Part shown: one piece after another, positions 15,969 through 24,673 of the stretch
Layout: each line of letters opens with the position of its first letter
Position numbering within the stretch: the stretch's first letter is position 1
Source of the DNA: SAR324 cluster bacterium
GTDB lineage: Bacteria; SAR324; NAC60-12
DNA length: 29,145 bases
Assembly (NCBI GenBank): GCA_022448705.1
Contig: JAKUUF010000002.1
Location: 1-29,145 of the forward strand
Direction of reading: 5' to 3'
The notes under the pieces: generated by a model
Database searches by the model: none
Told to the model about the DNA's origin: nothing
The model's input: only the letters and a program-made list of their open reading frames with translations
Program-made: the position numbers and the translations under genes

Positions 15969-17015
15969 TTAGTCACTGAACAAAAGTTCCTTGGCTTCCC
16001 AGGAACTGATTTCAAACAAACGGCTGTTCACTCGCTGATTAAATTCTTCCATTTCCTTACGCAGTTTAGAGTCATTTGTATCAGGGTTGCCTGATGCTTC
16101 AAGTGAAATCCCCATTCTCAGGCTCAGCAGATAATTTTCATCAACTGATACATTTTTTTTGAAGATTAATGAATAAACACTGCCATCAAACAACGTAACT
16201 GATAAAGAGCCCTCTTTGTAGTTTTGCTCTGTCAGCTCCTGTGTTACTTCATTATTTTTATATAATTTTGAAAAGGTTAGATCTTCCAGTCTACTAAGTG
16301 CCCTGTTTATTTTGCTTTTTTCAATTAATTCTGAATTTTCAGGCTCATTTACCCAGTCGCTTTTATCATCTACCCGGCTGATGGAAAAGGAGCTGTTATC
16401 TACTTTTTGAAGATCAAGTCTTTGAATATGCTTAGATTCCAGAGCAAGCAAATCTTTTCTAAGCCAATCATCCGCTTCTGAATATATTAATAAAGGTTCA
16501 GGAATCAAATAAATCTTATCCGACCCTGCTTGACGAATATATTGCCCAGGACCGTTAATACGTTCTTTACCAAGCAGTAAATAAACAATTGATGTTCCGT
16601 CTCCACGTAAAAGGTTTAATGCAAATCCATGACGTTCTTTTTCCCACAGGTCTATATTATCCGGAGGGTCAAGTAGCTGGAACCGTTCATGATAATCAGG
16701 ATTATCTGTAACTAAATCTCCCAAACTTATTTTTGATAAATTTACTAACAAATCCTGAATTGAAAGTATATCTGCCTCGTAATTTAAAGACTGTTCTTTC
16801 CAGCCACCTCCCTGCAGCTGGACCAAATCAACCCGAGAGCCATTACCAAAAATTTTTATTCTGTCTAATGATTTAGTATTAAGCTCTTTCAAAAGTTTTT
16901 GATTGCTTTGAGCTAATTTTGGAGATTTATTGAAGTTTGAGCTCTCGTGAAAATAATACAATCCCGCACCTATGAAGAACAGAATTGTGGTAATTATTAA
17001 TAGAGGTTTAAGCAT
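15969..17015 (-). CDS. DUF4340-like membrane-anchored protein
   Basis: 348 residues: one N-terminal transmembrane segment (about 4-23) followed by a soluble domain, presumably periplasmic. The domain shows the features I associate with DUF4340: a 'LDRIKI...' strand, 'WKEQSLNYEADILSIQDLLVNLSKI', an 'YLLLGKERINGPGQYIRQAGSDKIYLI' core, then 'DDWLRKDLLALESKHIQRLDL'. DUF4340 proteins often accompany GldG-type ABC transporter components of uncertain function, but no such genes are here. It opens the four-gene minus-strand cluster and faces acnA across 287 bp, so its promoter should lie in 17016-17302. Confidence 0.75.
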   Translation of the reverse strand: MLKPLLIITTILFFIGAGLYYFHESSNFNKSPKLAQSNQKLLKELNTKSLDRIKIFGNGSRVDLVQLQGGGWKEQSLNYEADILSIQDLLVNLSKISLGDLVTDNPDYHERFQLLDPPDNIDLWEKERHGFALNLLRGDGTSIVYLLLGKERINGPGQYIRQAGSDKIYLIPEPLLIYSEADDWLRKDLLALESKHIQRLDLQKVDNSSFSISRVDDKSDWVNEPENSELIEKSKINRALSRLEDLTFSKLYKNNEVTQELTEQNYKEGSLSVTLFDGSVYSLIFKKNVSVDENYLLSLRMGISLEASGNPDTNDSKLRKEMEEFNQRVNSRLFEISSWEAKELLFSD

Positions 17016-17302
17016 GATTAATTATCTACTTTTTATACAGATAAATTGAAATAAATACTTTTTAATCACGAGCGCATTATCCCTTATTTTAATTAATTTT
17101 TCAACTATTGAAGCACCATTGTTATACATTCATTTTCAATTTGAATTAGTGTCGAAATTTTTCTTCACAGCCCTAATAACTTGAATTTTTCTGATAAGGA
17201 GAATACATTTCCAGATATATTTTTCACAATTTTTGATTAATGCTTTATTGCATTTTTTATCTCAAGTTTTCTTAATCTTCTTTGAATGCATTTGTATAGG
17301 TA
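17016..17302. other. Divergent intergenic region between the DUF4340 cluster and acnA
   Basis: 287 bp of AT-rich DNA that must hold both divergent promoters. I see no convincing -35/-10 pair on either strand. A strong Shine-Dalgarno-like AAGGAG (17196-17201) is present about 100 bp before acnA but is not followed by a usable start codon. Confidence 0.4.
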
Positions 17303-19996
17303 ATGTCGCAAAACAATTTTGGATGCTGTATCGATTTTGAAAGTGGTGAAGGAACTGCTTCAATTTATAGTCTGGAAGAGCTGCAAAAAAGAGGTATAGG
17401 CCCCATTGACACCCTTCCATTTTCTATCCGTATTTTACTGGAACAGGCTCTACGAAATGTTGAAGAGTCAAAATCTAATCCTGAGGATGTGAATTTACTG
17501 GCTAACTGGAATGCTTCAGAAAATTCATCTGAAGAAATTCCATACAGGCCTGCGCGTGTTATTTTACAGGATTTTACCGGTGTGCCTGCAGTTGTTGATC
17601 TTGCTGCACTTAGGTCAGCTGTGGTTGAAATGGAAGGTGATCCCGCAGTTATTAACCCCCGCGTGCCGGTTGATTTGGTAATTGATCACTCAATACAAGT
17701 TGATGTTTTTGGAAGTTCTGATGCACTCAAAAATAATATGGATATTGAGTTTAAACGTAATCGCGAACGTTATGAATTTCTCAAATGGGGCAAGCAGGCA
17801 TTCGACAATTTTAATGTCTATCCTCCGGGAGTAGGAATTGTACACCAGGTGAATCTTGAAAACGTGGCAAGTGTTGTTCAATTTAGAAATGGAGTTTGTT
17901 TTCCGGACACACTTGTTGGTACAGACTCTCACACAACAATGATAAACGGCCTTGGGGTTATGGGATGGGGAGTAGGAGGAATAGAGGCAGAATCCGTAAT
18001 GCTAGGGCAGCCAATCTATATGCTGGTACCTGAAGTAATCGGTTTCCGTTTGCATGGTCAACTGAGTGAAGGTACTACAGCTACTGATCTGGTGCTGCAC
18101 GTTGTGGAGATGCTGCGCCAAAAAGGGGTAGTGGAAAAATTTGTTGAATTTTTCGGACCCGGTTTAAATAATCTGAAATTAGCTGACCGGGCAACTCTTT
18201 CAAACATGGCTCCGGAATATGGAGCAACCATGGGTTTTTTCCCGGTTGATGAGGAGACTTTAACATATTTGCGTGGTACCGGGCGCCCAGAATCACTTGT
18301 TCAGAGAGTAGAGCGATACTGCAAAACACAGGGGCTCTTCCGGTCAAGTGAAACTCCCGACCCTGTATTTTCTGACTCTTTGGAGCTTGATCTTTCAACA
18401 GTTGAACCTTCTCTTGCCGGACCAAAACGTCCTCAGGATCGTGTCAGGCTTTCATTGATGAAACCTACATGGAAAAAAACTCTGCGTTCTAATAGAAGTG
18501 ATGGTGGTTTTGAATTGAGTGCAGAAAAACTTGAAACTGCTATTCCATTAGAGGGAATTGCATCAGAAAAGTTAACACATGGATCAGTTGTAATTGCGGC
18601 TATCACGTCCTGCACTAACACCAGCAATCCTTCAGTGATGCTTGCTGCAGGTCTTTTGGCAAAAAAAGCAGTTGAAAAAGGATTGAAACGAAAACCATGG
18701 GTTAAAACCTCTCTTGGACCCGGTTCTCGTGTAGTATCTGATTACCTTAAAGCTTCACTGCTGGATGAGCCCCTTGATGCACTTGGTTTTCACACAGTAG
18801 GCTTTGGATGCACCACATGCATTGGCAACTCAGGACCGCTTCCAGAGAACATTGTTAATGCGATTAACGACGGAGATCTGATTGTTGCATCTGTGTTGTC
18901 AGGCAATAGAAACTTTGAAGGAAGGATCAATCAGCATGTAAAGGCAAATTATCTGGCCAGTCCGCCACTAGTGGTAGCCTATGCAATCGTTGGTAGTGTA
19001 AATCATGACTTCAATAATGATCCTCTCGGGATTGGAGATAATGGACAACCAGTTTATCTTAAAGATATTTGGCCAAGTGATGAAGAGATTAATAACGCTG
19101 AAAAAATTATTTCCAGTGAAATGTACCTCAAAGAATATGAAAGTGCAGATCAAAGTTCTCCAATGTGGAATGCGATTGAAGCACCAGCCGGAGAAGTTTT
19201 TCAGTGGAATGAATTTTCCACATATATACAGAATCCCCCTTTTTTCAAAAATATGGGACTTGAAACAAACCCGGTAAAGAACATCACCGGTGCAAGAGTT
19301 TTAGCAAAACTTGATGATTCAGTGACTACAGACCATATTTCACCCGCGGGAGCATTTTCTCCAGATAGTCCTGCAGGAAAATATTTGCTGGAAAATGGGA
19401 CCCCAATAAATGATTTTAATTCTTATGGTTCACGCCGCGGGAATGACAGAGTAATGACACGCGGAACTTTTGCTAATATACGTTTGCGAAATGAGTTGGT
19501 GCCAGAATATGAAGGAGGATTTACTAAACTGATTCCATCAGGAGAAATAACTTCAATTTATGAAGCATCTTTAAAATACATGGAGACCGGCACCCCTCTT
19601 ATTGTTCTGGCAGGTGAAGAATATGGTACAGGCTCATCTCGTGACTGGGCAGCAAAAGGAACCTCATTACTTGGAGTCAAAGCTGTGGCTGCAGCAAGTT
19701 TTGAAAGGATACACCGTTCAAATCTGGTAGGTATGGGAGTACTCCCTCTTCAGTTCAAGGAAAATCAAACTCATAAATCGCTGGGTTTGAGTGGTGAGGA
19801 AGAATATGCTGTTCTGGGACTGAATGATAATCTCCTACCTGGTCAGGACTTAATTTTACAGGCTGGAGATCAGAAAATTCCTGTAACTTGCCGCCTAGAT
19901 ACGCAGGTTGAAATTGAATATTACAAAAATGGTGGTATTTTACATACTGTTTTGAGAAAATTCATGCGTGAAAATAAGCAGGATATGATTAATTAG
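17303..19996 (+). CDS. acnA: Aconitate hydratase, AcnA type
   Basis: The TCA-cycle enzyme isomerising citrate to isocitrate with a [4Fe-4S] cluster. Cluster ligands are C437 (SCTNTSNP) and C503/C506 (GCTTCIGNSGP). The early DFTGVPAVVDLA and the substrate-binding TDSHTTMINGLG segments are present, and the swivel domain at the C-terminus carries EEYGTGSSRDWAAKG. At 897 residues it matches the AcnA/IRP1 branch rather than AcnB. The family can moonlight as an iron-responsive RNA-binding protein, but nothing here shows that. Only a weak AGG lies before the ATG. The HNH gene follows 27 bp downstream. Confidence 0.97.
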   Translation: MSQNNFGCCIDFESGEGTASIYSLEELQKRGIGPIDTLPFSIRILLEQALRNVEESKSNPEDVNLLANWNASENSSEEIPYRPARVILQDFTGVPAVVDLAALRSAVVEMEGDPAVINPRVPVDLVIDHSIQVDVFGSSDALKNNMDIEFKRNRERYEFLKWGKQAFDNFNVYPPGVGIVHQVNLENVASVVQFRNGVCFPDTLVGTDSHTTMINGLGVMGWGVGGIEAESVMLGQPIYMLVPEVIGFRLHGQLSEGTTATDLVLHVVEMLRQKGVVEKFVEFFGPGLNNLKLADRATLSNMAPEYGATMGFFPVDEETLTYLRGTGRPESLVQRVERYCKTQGLFRSSETPDPVFSDSLELDLSTVEPSLAGPKRPQDRVRLSLMKPTWKKTLRSNRSDGGFELSAEKLETAIPLEGIASEKLTHGSVVIAAITSCTNTSNPSVMLAAGLLAKKAVEKGLKRKPWVKTSLGPGSRVVSDYLKASLLDEPLDALGFHTVGFGCTTCIGNSGPLPENIVNAINDGDLIVASVLSGNRNFEGRINQHVKANYLASPPLVVAYAIVGSVNHDFNNDPLGIGDNGQPVYLKDIWPSDEEINNAEKIISSEMYLKEYESADQSSPMWNAIEAPAGEVFQWNEFSTYIQNPPFFKNMGLETNPVKNITGARVLAKLDDSVTTDHISPAGAFSPDSPAGKYLLENGTPINDFNSYGSRRGNDRVMTRGTFANIRLRNELVPEYEGGFTKLIPSGEITSIYEASLKYMETGTPLIVLAGEEYGTGSSRDWAAKGTSLLGVKAVAAASFERIHRSNLVGMGVLPLQFKENQTHKSLGLSGEEEYAVLGLNDNLLPGQDLILQAGDQKIPVTCRLDTQVEIEYYKNGGILHTVLRKFMRENKQDMIN

Positions 19997-20023
19997 AAAA
20001 TTATTTTTTAAGTCTATGTCAAT

Positions 20024-20575
20024 ATGAGAGAAGTACTTTTATTGAACCAGGATGGGAATCCGCTGACTTTATGGCCGCTGAGCACACTTACCTGGCAGCA
20101 GGCAATTAAAGCCCTTTTTCTGGAGAAGGTTACTGTTTTGCGTTCTTATGATGACTGGATATGCCATTCACAGCACATATCCATCCCAGTTCCCAGTGTG
20201 GTAATGATGAATCGATATCATCATCAGAAAGGAACTGTTAACTTTACTCGTCGTAATGTCTTCCTGCGGGACCGCTTTCATTGTCAATATTGCATGCGAC
20301 ACTTCTCATCTGAACATCTTACTGTAGATCATGTTATCCCCAAAAGTCTGGGAGGAAGACTACGTTGGAAAAATGTTGTAGCAGCTTGCCTGAAATGTAA
20401 TTTAAGCAAGGGGGCAAACATTGTACCGCCTTCCCAGACTCCGTATGAGCCAAATTACTGGCAAATGGTTAATATAGCCAAAACTCTTCATATCCAGATT
20501 CCGGACTCCTGCTGGCAGGAATATTTGCAATGGCCAAGTCATCTGGTAAAGATAAATCAGGCCAAAGCCGCTTAA
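20024..20575 (+). CDS. Small HNH endonuclease family protein
   Basis: 183 residues. The C-terminal half is a zinc-supported HNH fold: C87-x2-C90, the catalytic VDHVIPKSLGG (D102, H103), N117 in the WKNVVAAC helix, and the second zinc pair C122-x2-C125 followed by NLSKG. The N-terminal 70 residues (LLLNQDGNPLTLWPLS, 'WQQAIKALFLEKVTVL') match the widespread chromosomal family of stand-alone HNH proteins whose role is unknown, so I would not read it as a homing nuclease or restriction enzyme. It is probably cotranscribed with acnA (27 bp). Its stop overlaps that of serC in a TTAA. Confidence 0.9.
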   Translation: MREVLLLNQDGNPLTLWPLSTLTWQQAIKALFLEKVTVLRSYDDWICHSQHISIPVPSVVMMNRYHHQKGTVNFTRRNVFLRDRFHCQYCMRHFSSEHLTVDHVIPKSLGGRLRWKNVVAACLKCNLSKGANIVPPSQTPYEPNYWQMVNIAKTLHIQIPDSCWQEYLQWPSHLVKINQAKAA

Positions 20576-21660
20576 CCGTTTATCCGTTCGAATTCCTTCA
20601 TAAAATCAGCCAGTTGTTTAACACCATCCAGAGGCATGGCATTGTATATAGAAGCCCTGACTCCTCCTACTGAAGCATGTCCTTTAAGAGCAAATAACCC
20701 TTCTTTTTCTGATTCTGATAAAAATTTCTGGAGTAGTCTTTCCTGACCAAAGTGAAAAGTGACATTCATAGTAGAGCGGTGATCTGGATCAGCAACAGCA
20801 ATATAAAAATCAGAGTCATCAAGAATCTGATATAATAGTCCTGATTTTTGTTCAGCAAGTTTTTCCATTTCCGGAATTCCCCCCTGCTCTTTTACCCATT
20901 CTAGTACTAAACGTGTCACGTAAACTGCAAATACATTTATTGTATTAAGAATAGACTGTGATTCAACTATAAGTGAATAATCAAGCAGCTTTGGTGTTTC
21001 GGGAAGTGCGTTACCCAGTAAGTCTTCACGGACAACTACCAAGGCAGTACCTGGAATGCCAAGATTTTTTTGCAGGCCGGCATAAACAACTCCAAAAAGA
21101 GAATAATCGATTTCCCTGGATAAGATGTCCGAAGTAGAGTCAGCTACAAGGGGAATGTCATTTGTTTCTGGAAATTTGTGCCAGCGCGTTCCATAGAGCG
21201 TGTTGTTTGATGTCAGGTGAACATAACTGGTATTTTGATCAAGCATACTGATGTCATAATCCGGTATTCTCCTGTAATCAAACTCTTTTCCGTCCGCAAG
21301 CACCTCCGTTTTGCCATAACGGCGTGCCTCTTTTTCAGCCAGAGTTCCCCACCTCCCTGTAATGAAGTAAGAACCTTTATGTGACTTCCGGGCCATTAAA
21401 TTAAGCGGAACCGCAGAAAACTGCATCTGAGCACCACCATGCATAAACATTAATCTGTAGTTGTCAGGTAGTCCCGTTAGTTCCCTGAAAATTGATTCTG
21501 CTTCATCAAGTATTTCCTTAAATAATGGAAGCCTGTGACTGAGTTCAACAATAGAAGCCCCAAACCCATGATAATCCAGAAATTCCTGCTGAATTTTCAT
21601 CATTACCGGAGTAGGGATCATTGCCGGACCTGCTCCAAAATTGTAAACACGATTAGTCAT
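20572..21660 (-). CDS. serC: Phosphoserine aminotransferase SerC
   Basis: A PLP enzyme converting 3-phosphohydroxypyruvate to phosphoserine in serine synthesis; it also aminates the four-carbon analogue in DXP-dependent vitamin B6 synthesis. Residues: NFGAGPA (7-13), the substrate-binding SHR (41-43), HGGAQMQFSAVP (74-85), the PLP-contact DSTSDI (174-179) and the Schiff-base lysine K198 in GLQKNLG. The length of 362 equals that of E. coli SerC. It is the last gene of the minus-strand SDR-HtrA-SerC set, 93 bp after the protease gene. A weak hairpin (CTTAAA-GGGTAG-TTTAAG, 21703-21720) lies in that gap. Confidence 0.97.
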   Translation of the reverse strand: MTNRVYNFGAGPAMIPTPVMMKIQQEFLDYHGFGASIVELSHRLPLFKEILDEAESIFRELTGLPDNYRLMFMHGGAQMQFSAVPLNLMARKSHKGSYFITGRWGTLAEKEARRYGKTEVLADGKEFDYRRIPDYDISMLDQNTSYVHLTSNNTLYGTRWHKFPETNDIPLVADSTSDILSREIDYSLFGVVYAGLQKNLGIPGTALVVVREDLLGNALPETPKLLDYSLIVESQSILNTINVFAVYVTRLVLEWVKEQGGIPEMEKLAEQKSGLLYQILDDSDFYIAVADPDHRSTMNVTFHFGQERLLQKFLSESEKEGLFALKGHASVGGVRASIYNAMPLDGVKQLADFMKEFERING

Positions 21661-21753
21661 TTTTTAATTTAAAATAGTGCTGAATTAGATTGTTTAATTG
21701 AACTTAAAGGGTAGTTTAAGGAATATTTGATCAGGAAGGAATAAAAAATTTAA

Positions 21754-22830
21754 TTAAGATCTTGGTCTTAAGAACAGCTCAACCTTAATGGACAGCACAC
21801 GTTCATTGCGGATTAACTTAATATTGATTACATCTCCAGATCTACGTGTTTCTATTTGCTGTGCCAAGTCCTCCATTGTAGTAACCTTGGTTTGATTGAT
21901 ATGTGTGATAATGTCACCACCCCATGGAATTTTGTAATTCCCCACTTTGACTGTTTTGGTAGCACCAAGCAATCCAGCCTGGTCTGCAGAAGCTCCTTTC
22001 ACAACTCTGGCAATTAGCACACCTTCAGGCACATCAATTCCTATCCTTTGAAGATAAACAGTCGGTATCGGTTCAATTCCCAGCCAAGGGCGACGTACAT
22101 ATCCGTATTCCAGTAAATCCGGAAGAATCCTCAGCGCCGTGTCGCTAGGAACGGCAAATCCAATACCCACACTGCCAGAAGTACCTATAATTGCGGTATT
22201 AATCCCAATTACTTTACCTTCTGAATCCAGTAAAGGACCGCCAGAATTACCTGGATTTATTGCTGCATCAGTCTGAATGATCCCTTCAATTTTACGCCCG
22301 TTTTTTGCGGCAATGGTACGCCCCAAAGCACTTATTATTCCTGTTGTCAAAGTCAGTCTTAATCCAAAAGGATTACCCAGTGCCAATACTTTCTGGCCAA
22401 CAACAATGTCTCTTGAACTTGAAAAAGCGAGATATTCATAACTGCTGGAAGGTGCATCAATTCGTATTACAGCCAGGTCGTTGTTTGGGTCTGCGCCTAT
22501 GAGTTCCCCTGGCCATTGACTATTATCTGATAGAGTGATAATCAGTTTTCTAGCATTTTCAACAACATGATAATTCGTAACAATTGTTCCAGAATCATCA
22601 ATTAAAAATCCTGTTCCCGATCCAGATTCGGCAGGAATAGCCCGGTAAAAAAAATCGTAGTTTAGACCAATATTGCTGATATTAACAACTGCTTTACTGC
22701 TTTTTTCATATATCCTGATGTTTTCCTGCTCTTCTACTGAAAAACGTGTAACTCCATAGGCAGAGAATAAGTAAAGATTAAGAACAATTATCAGGGAAAT
22801 AAATTTTTGAATAATCATATATTTAATCAA
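21754..22830 (-). CDS. HtrA/DegS-like envelope serine protease with one PDZ domain
   Basis: 358 residues: an N-terminal hydrophobic segment (about 9-25) acting as signal or anchor, a trypsin-like domain with the triad H88 (TNYHVVENA), D118 (NNDLAVI) and S196 (GNSGGPLLD), and a single PDZ domain (about 255-355). One PDZ and a length almost identical to DegS (355 aa) make it more DegS-like than DegP-like in architecture. It may therefore serve in envelope-stress sensing or in general quality control. No sigma-E/anti-sigma genes are nearby. It starts only 9 bp after the reductase gene stop. Confidence 0.93.
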   Translation of the reverse strand: MIKYMIIQKFISLIIVLNLYLFSAYGVTRFSVEEQENIRIYEKSSKAVVNISNIGLNYDFFYRAIPAESGSGTGFLIDDSGTIVTNYHVVENARKLIITLSDNSQWPGELIGADPNNDLAVIRIDAPSSSYEYLAFSSSRDIVVGQKVLALGNPFGLRLTLTTGIISALGRTIAAKNGRKIEGIIQTDAAINPGNSGGPLLDSEGKVIGINTAIIGTSGSVGIGFAVPSDTALRILPDLLEYGYVRRPWLGIEPIPTVYLQRIGIDVPEGVLIARVVKGASADQAGLLGATKTVKVGNYKIPWGGDIITHINQTKVTTMEDLAQQIETRRSGDVINIKLIRNERVLSIKVELFLRPRS

Positions 22831-22839
22831 AAAATTGCT

Positions 22840-23571
22840 TCAATAAATAGAACGTCCACCATCAACAGGAAGGATCGTTCCGGTTACAAAATCAGATTGT
22901 AGCAAATATTCAACTGCCTGCACAATATCTTCTACTTTACCAATGCGCTTAAGCAGGCTGTTTTCAACTGATGCAGTTAAGTCCATCTCAATATGTTCGG
23001 GAGGAGGCAAAACTGTTCCCGGAGCAATTCCGTTAACCTGTACTTCAGGTGATAAGGCACGTGCTAAACCCTTTGTCAATGAAATCAAAGCAGCTTTTGA
23101 AGCACAATATGGCAGAAAACTTTTCCATGGACGTTCAGCAGAGACATCTACCATATTGATGATTTTTCCTTCTCCAGAAGATTTCATATTTTCCCCTAAA
23201 GCTTGTGATAAAAAGAAGGGTGCTTTTAAATTTAGTGCTAATAGATGATCCCATTCTTCTTCAGCTACGGAAAATAATGGAGTAGGGAAAAATTCTGCTG
23301 CATTGTTAACCAGTACCGATACAGGACCGACCTGCTTTTCTGCTTTATGTACAAGTTCTTTGATTGCGGAAACGTCCTTCAAATCTGCTTGTAGAACCAG
23401 GTGTCTGGACTTTTTTCCTGGAAGCCTTTGAATTGTTTGTTTTGCTCCTTCTTCAGAGTGATGATAATGTATCACCAAACGCATGCCAAGTTGTCCCAGT
23501 TTCACTGCTACTGCTTGTCCAATACGAACTCCTGCTCCGGTTACAAGGGCTACTTTATTCTCTAAGTCCAT
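22840..23571 (-). CDS. Short-chain reductase, pteridine reductase (PTR1/FolM)-like
   Basis: 243-residue classical SDR. The cofactor motif TGAGVRIG (11-18) has the 'TGxxxRIG' form with an arginine, typical of NADPH-using pteridine reductases, rather than the common TGxxxGIG. NNAAEF is at 89-94 and the active-site Tyr/Lys are Y155 and K159 (YCASK). The position 13 residues before the Tyr, normally the catalytic Ser, is D142 (MVDVSAERPW), the same replacement and spacing as in Leishmania PTR1 (Asp181/Tyr194). These features point to dihydrofolate/dihydropterin reduction. It is the first gene of the minus-strand set, 22 bp from the divergent pdxA start. A generic 3-oxoacyl-ACP reductase annotation is the alternative. 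Confidence 0.85.
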   Translation of the reverse strand: MDLENKVALVTGAGVRIGQAVAVKLGQLGMRLVIHYHHSEEGAKQTIQRLPGKKSRHLVLQADLKDVSAIKELVHKAEKQVGPVSVLVNNAAEFFPTPLFSVAEEEWDHLLALNLKAPFFLSQALGENMKSSGEGKIINMVDVSAERPWKSFLPYCASKAALISLTKGLARALSPEVQVNGIAPGTVLPPPEHIEMDLTASVENSLLKRIGKVEDIVQAVEYLLQSDFVTGTILPVDGGRSIY

Positions 23572-23593
23572 AAACTATTCAAAAAGATTAATA

Positions 23594-24616
23594 ATGCCAA
23601 AGGAATCAGAAATCAAAATTGGTTTCACAATGGGTGATCCAAACGGGATTGGGCCGGAAGTTTTGATACGTGCCCTGCATTCCCTTCATCCCTTTAATGA
23701 ATGGGAACCTTTGATTTTTGGTGATCTGGAAATTATAAAAGAAATCAACAAAGCAGTTGGGGCTCCTTTCTCATACAAGCCAATTTCCAAAAATCATGAT
23801 CTGCCTATTGAAGAGCTTAATGATTCTTTTTGCATTCCTGTGGTCGATTTACCAGTAAGAAAAAATCGAAAGTGGAAACTGGGTTTGTGTTCCTCATGGG
23901 GCGGGGAATCAGCATTTAAATTTGTTCACAACGCCATACTATGGGCAAACAAAAAAACAATTGATGCTGTTGTCACAGCCCCGCTTTCCAAGGAGGCACT
24001 TTTTTCAGCAGGGTATAATTTCCCGGGACACACAGAAATCATTTCTCACTACAGCAACGGGGCCCGCTCTGTGATGATGCTGTCAGTAGATAATCTAAGA
24101 GCTTCAATGGTAACGCTTCACATGTCTTTACGTCAAGCTCTGGATTCACTTACACCGGAATTGATACTTGAAGTAATTGAAATAACTGATTCCGGACTTA
24201 GAAGAATGGGTATTCAGAATCCGAAGCTTGGTATTGCAGGGCTTAATCCGCATGCAGGAGAAAATGGGTTATTTGGTGATGAAGAAAATCAAATTATTCT
24301 TCCTGCACTGGATCTTGCCCGCAAAAAAAGTCTACTCTGTGAAGGACCTTTTCCTCCGGATACTATATTCCTGGAACATCAGAAAGGAATGATTGACGCA
24401 GTAGTTGCACTGTATCACGACCAGGCATTGATCCCTCTGAAATTGTACGGATTTGATCGTGCAGTAAACATAACATTAGGATTGCCTATTATAAGAACAT
24501 CCCCTGACCATGGGACTGCTTTCCAGCTTGCTCCAAAAATGGAGGCTAATCCAAGTTCTATGATAGAGTCAATCAAGATGGCTCTTAAGATGACCTCATC
24601 ATCCAGTTTTGTCTAA
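23594..24616 (+). CDS. pdxA: 4-hydroxythreonine-4-phosphate dehydrogenase PdxA
   Basis: The NAD-dependent, metal-requiring enzyme of the DXP-dependent pyridoxal phosphate pathway. The N-terminal TMGDPNGIGPE (12-22) and GHTE (145-148) are family hallmarks. The metal ligands are predicted to be H176 (VTLHMSL), H220 (LNPHAGENG) and H275 (YHDQ), in register with E. coli H166, H211 and H266; GPFPPDTIF (251-259) is also conserved. The open frame continues 37 codons upstream, but that extension lies inside the divergent reductase gene, so I place the start at the ATG at 23594, giving 340 aa (E. coli has 329). No Shine-Dalgarno sequence is evident. Confidence 0.95.
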   Translation: MPKESEIKIGFTMGDPNGIGPEVLIRALHSLHPFNEWEPLIFGDLEIIKEINKAVGAPFSYKPISKNHDLPIEELNDSFCIPVVDLPVRKNRKWKLGLCSSWGGESAFKFVHNAILWANKKTIDAVVTAPLSKEALFSAGYNFPGHTEIISHYSNGARSVMMLSVDNLRASMVTLHMSLRQALDSLTPELILEVIEITDSGLRRMGIQNPKLGIAGLNPHAGENGLFGDEENQIILPALDLARKKSLLCEGPFPPDTIFLEHQKGMIDAVVALYHDQALIPLKLYGFDRAVNITLGLPIIRTSPDHGTAFQLAPKMEANPSSMIESIKMALKMTSSSSFV

Positions 24617-24640
24617 ATTAGCCATAATGACTCAAAAGAT

Positions 24641-24666
24641 AAAGTATAAAACCGTATTAATACTTT
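24641..24666. terminator. Weak bidirectional terminator-like repeat between pdxA and ftsI
   Basis: AAAGTAT (24641-24647) and ATACTTT (24660-24666) form a perfect seven-pair stem with a 12-base loop in the 57-bp gap between convergent stops. It is low in GC and has only short T/A tracts, so the assignment is tentative. Confidence 0.3.
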
Positions 24667-24673
24667 CTCTTCG

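Noticed and set aside
17196..17236. Strong AAGGAG about 100 bp upstream of acnA, considered as a leader-peptide start
   Set aside because: No ATG, GTG or TTG follows at suitable distance; the only candidate, an ATT, reaches a TGA after nine codons.
18081..18425. 114-codon minus-strand frame inside acnA
   Set aside because: Antisense to conserved aconitase sequence with no independent start signal or domain.
23483..23593. 37-codon upstream extension of pdxA
   Set aside because: It lies antisense to the start of the reductase gene, and the conserved PdxA N-terminus begins just after the ATG at 23594.
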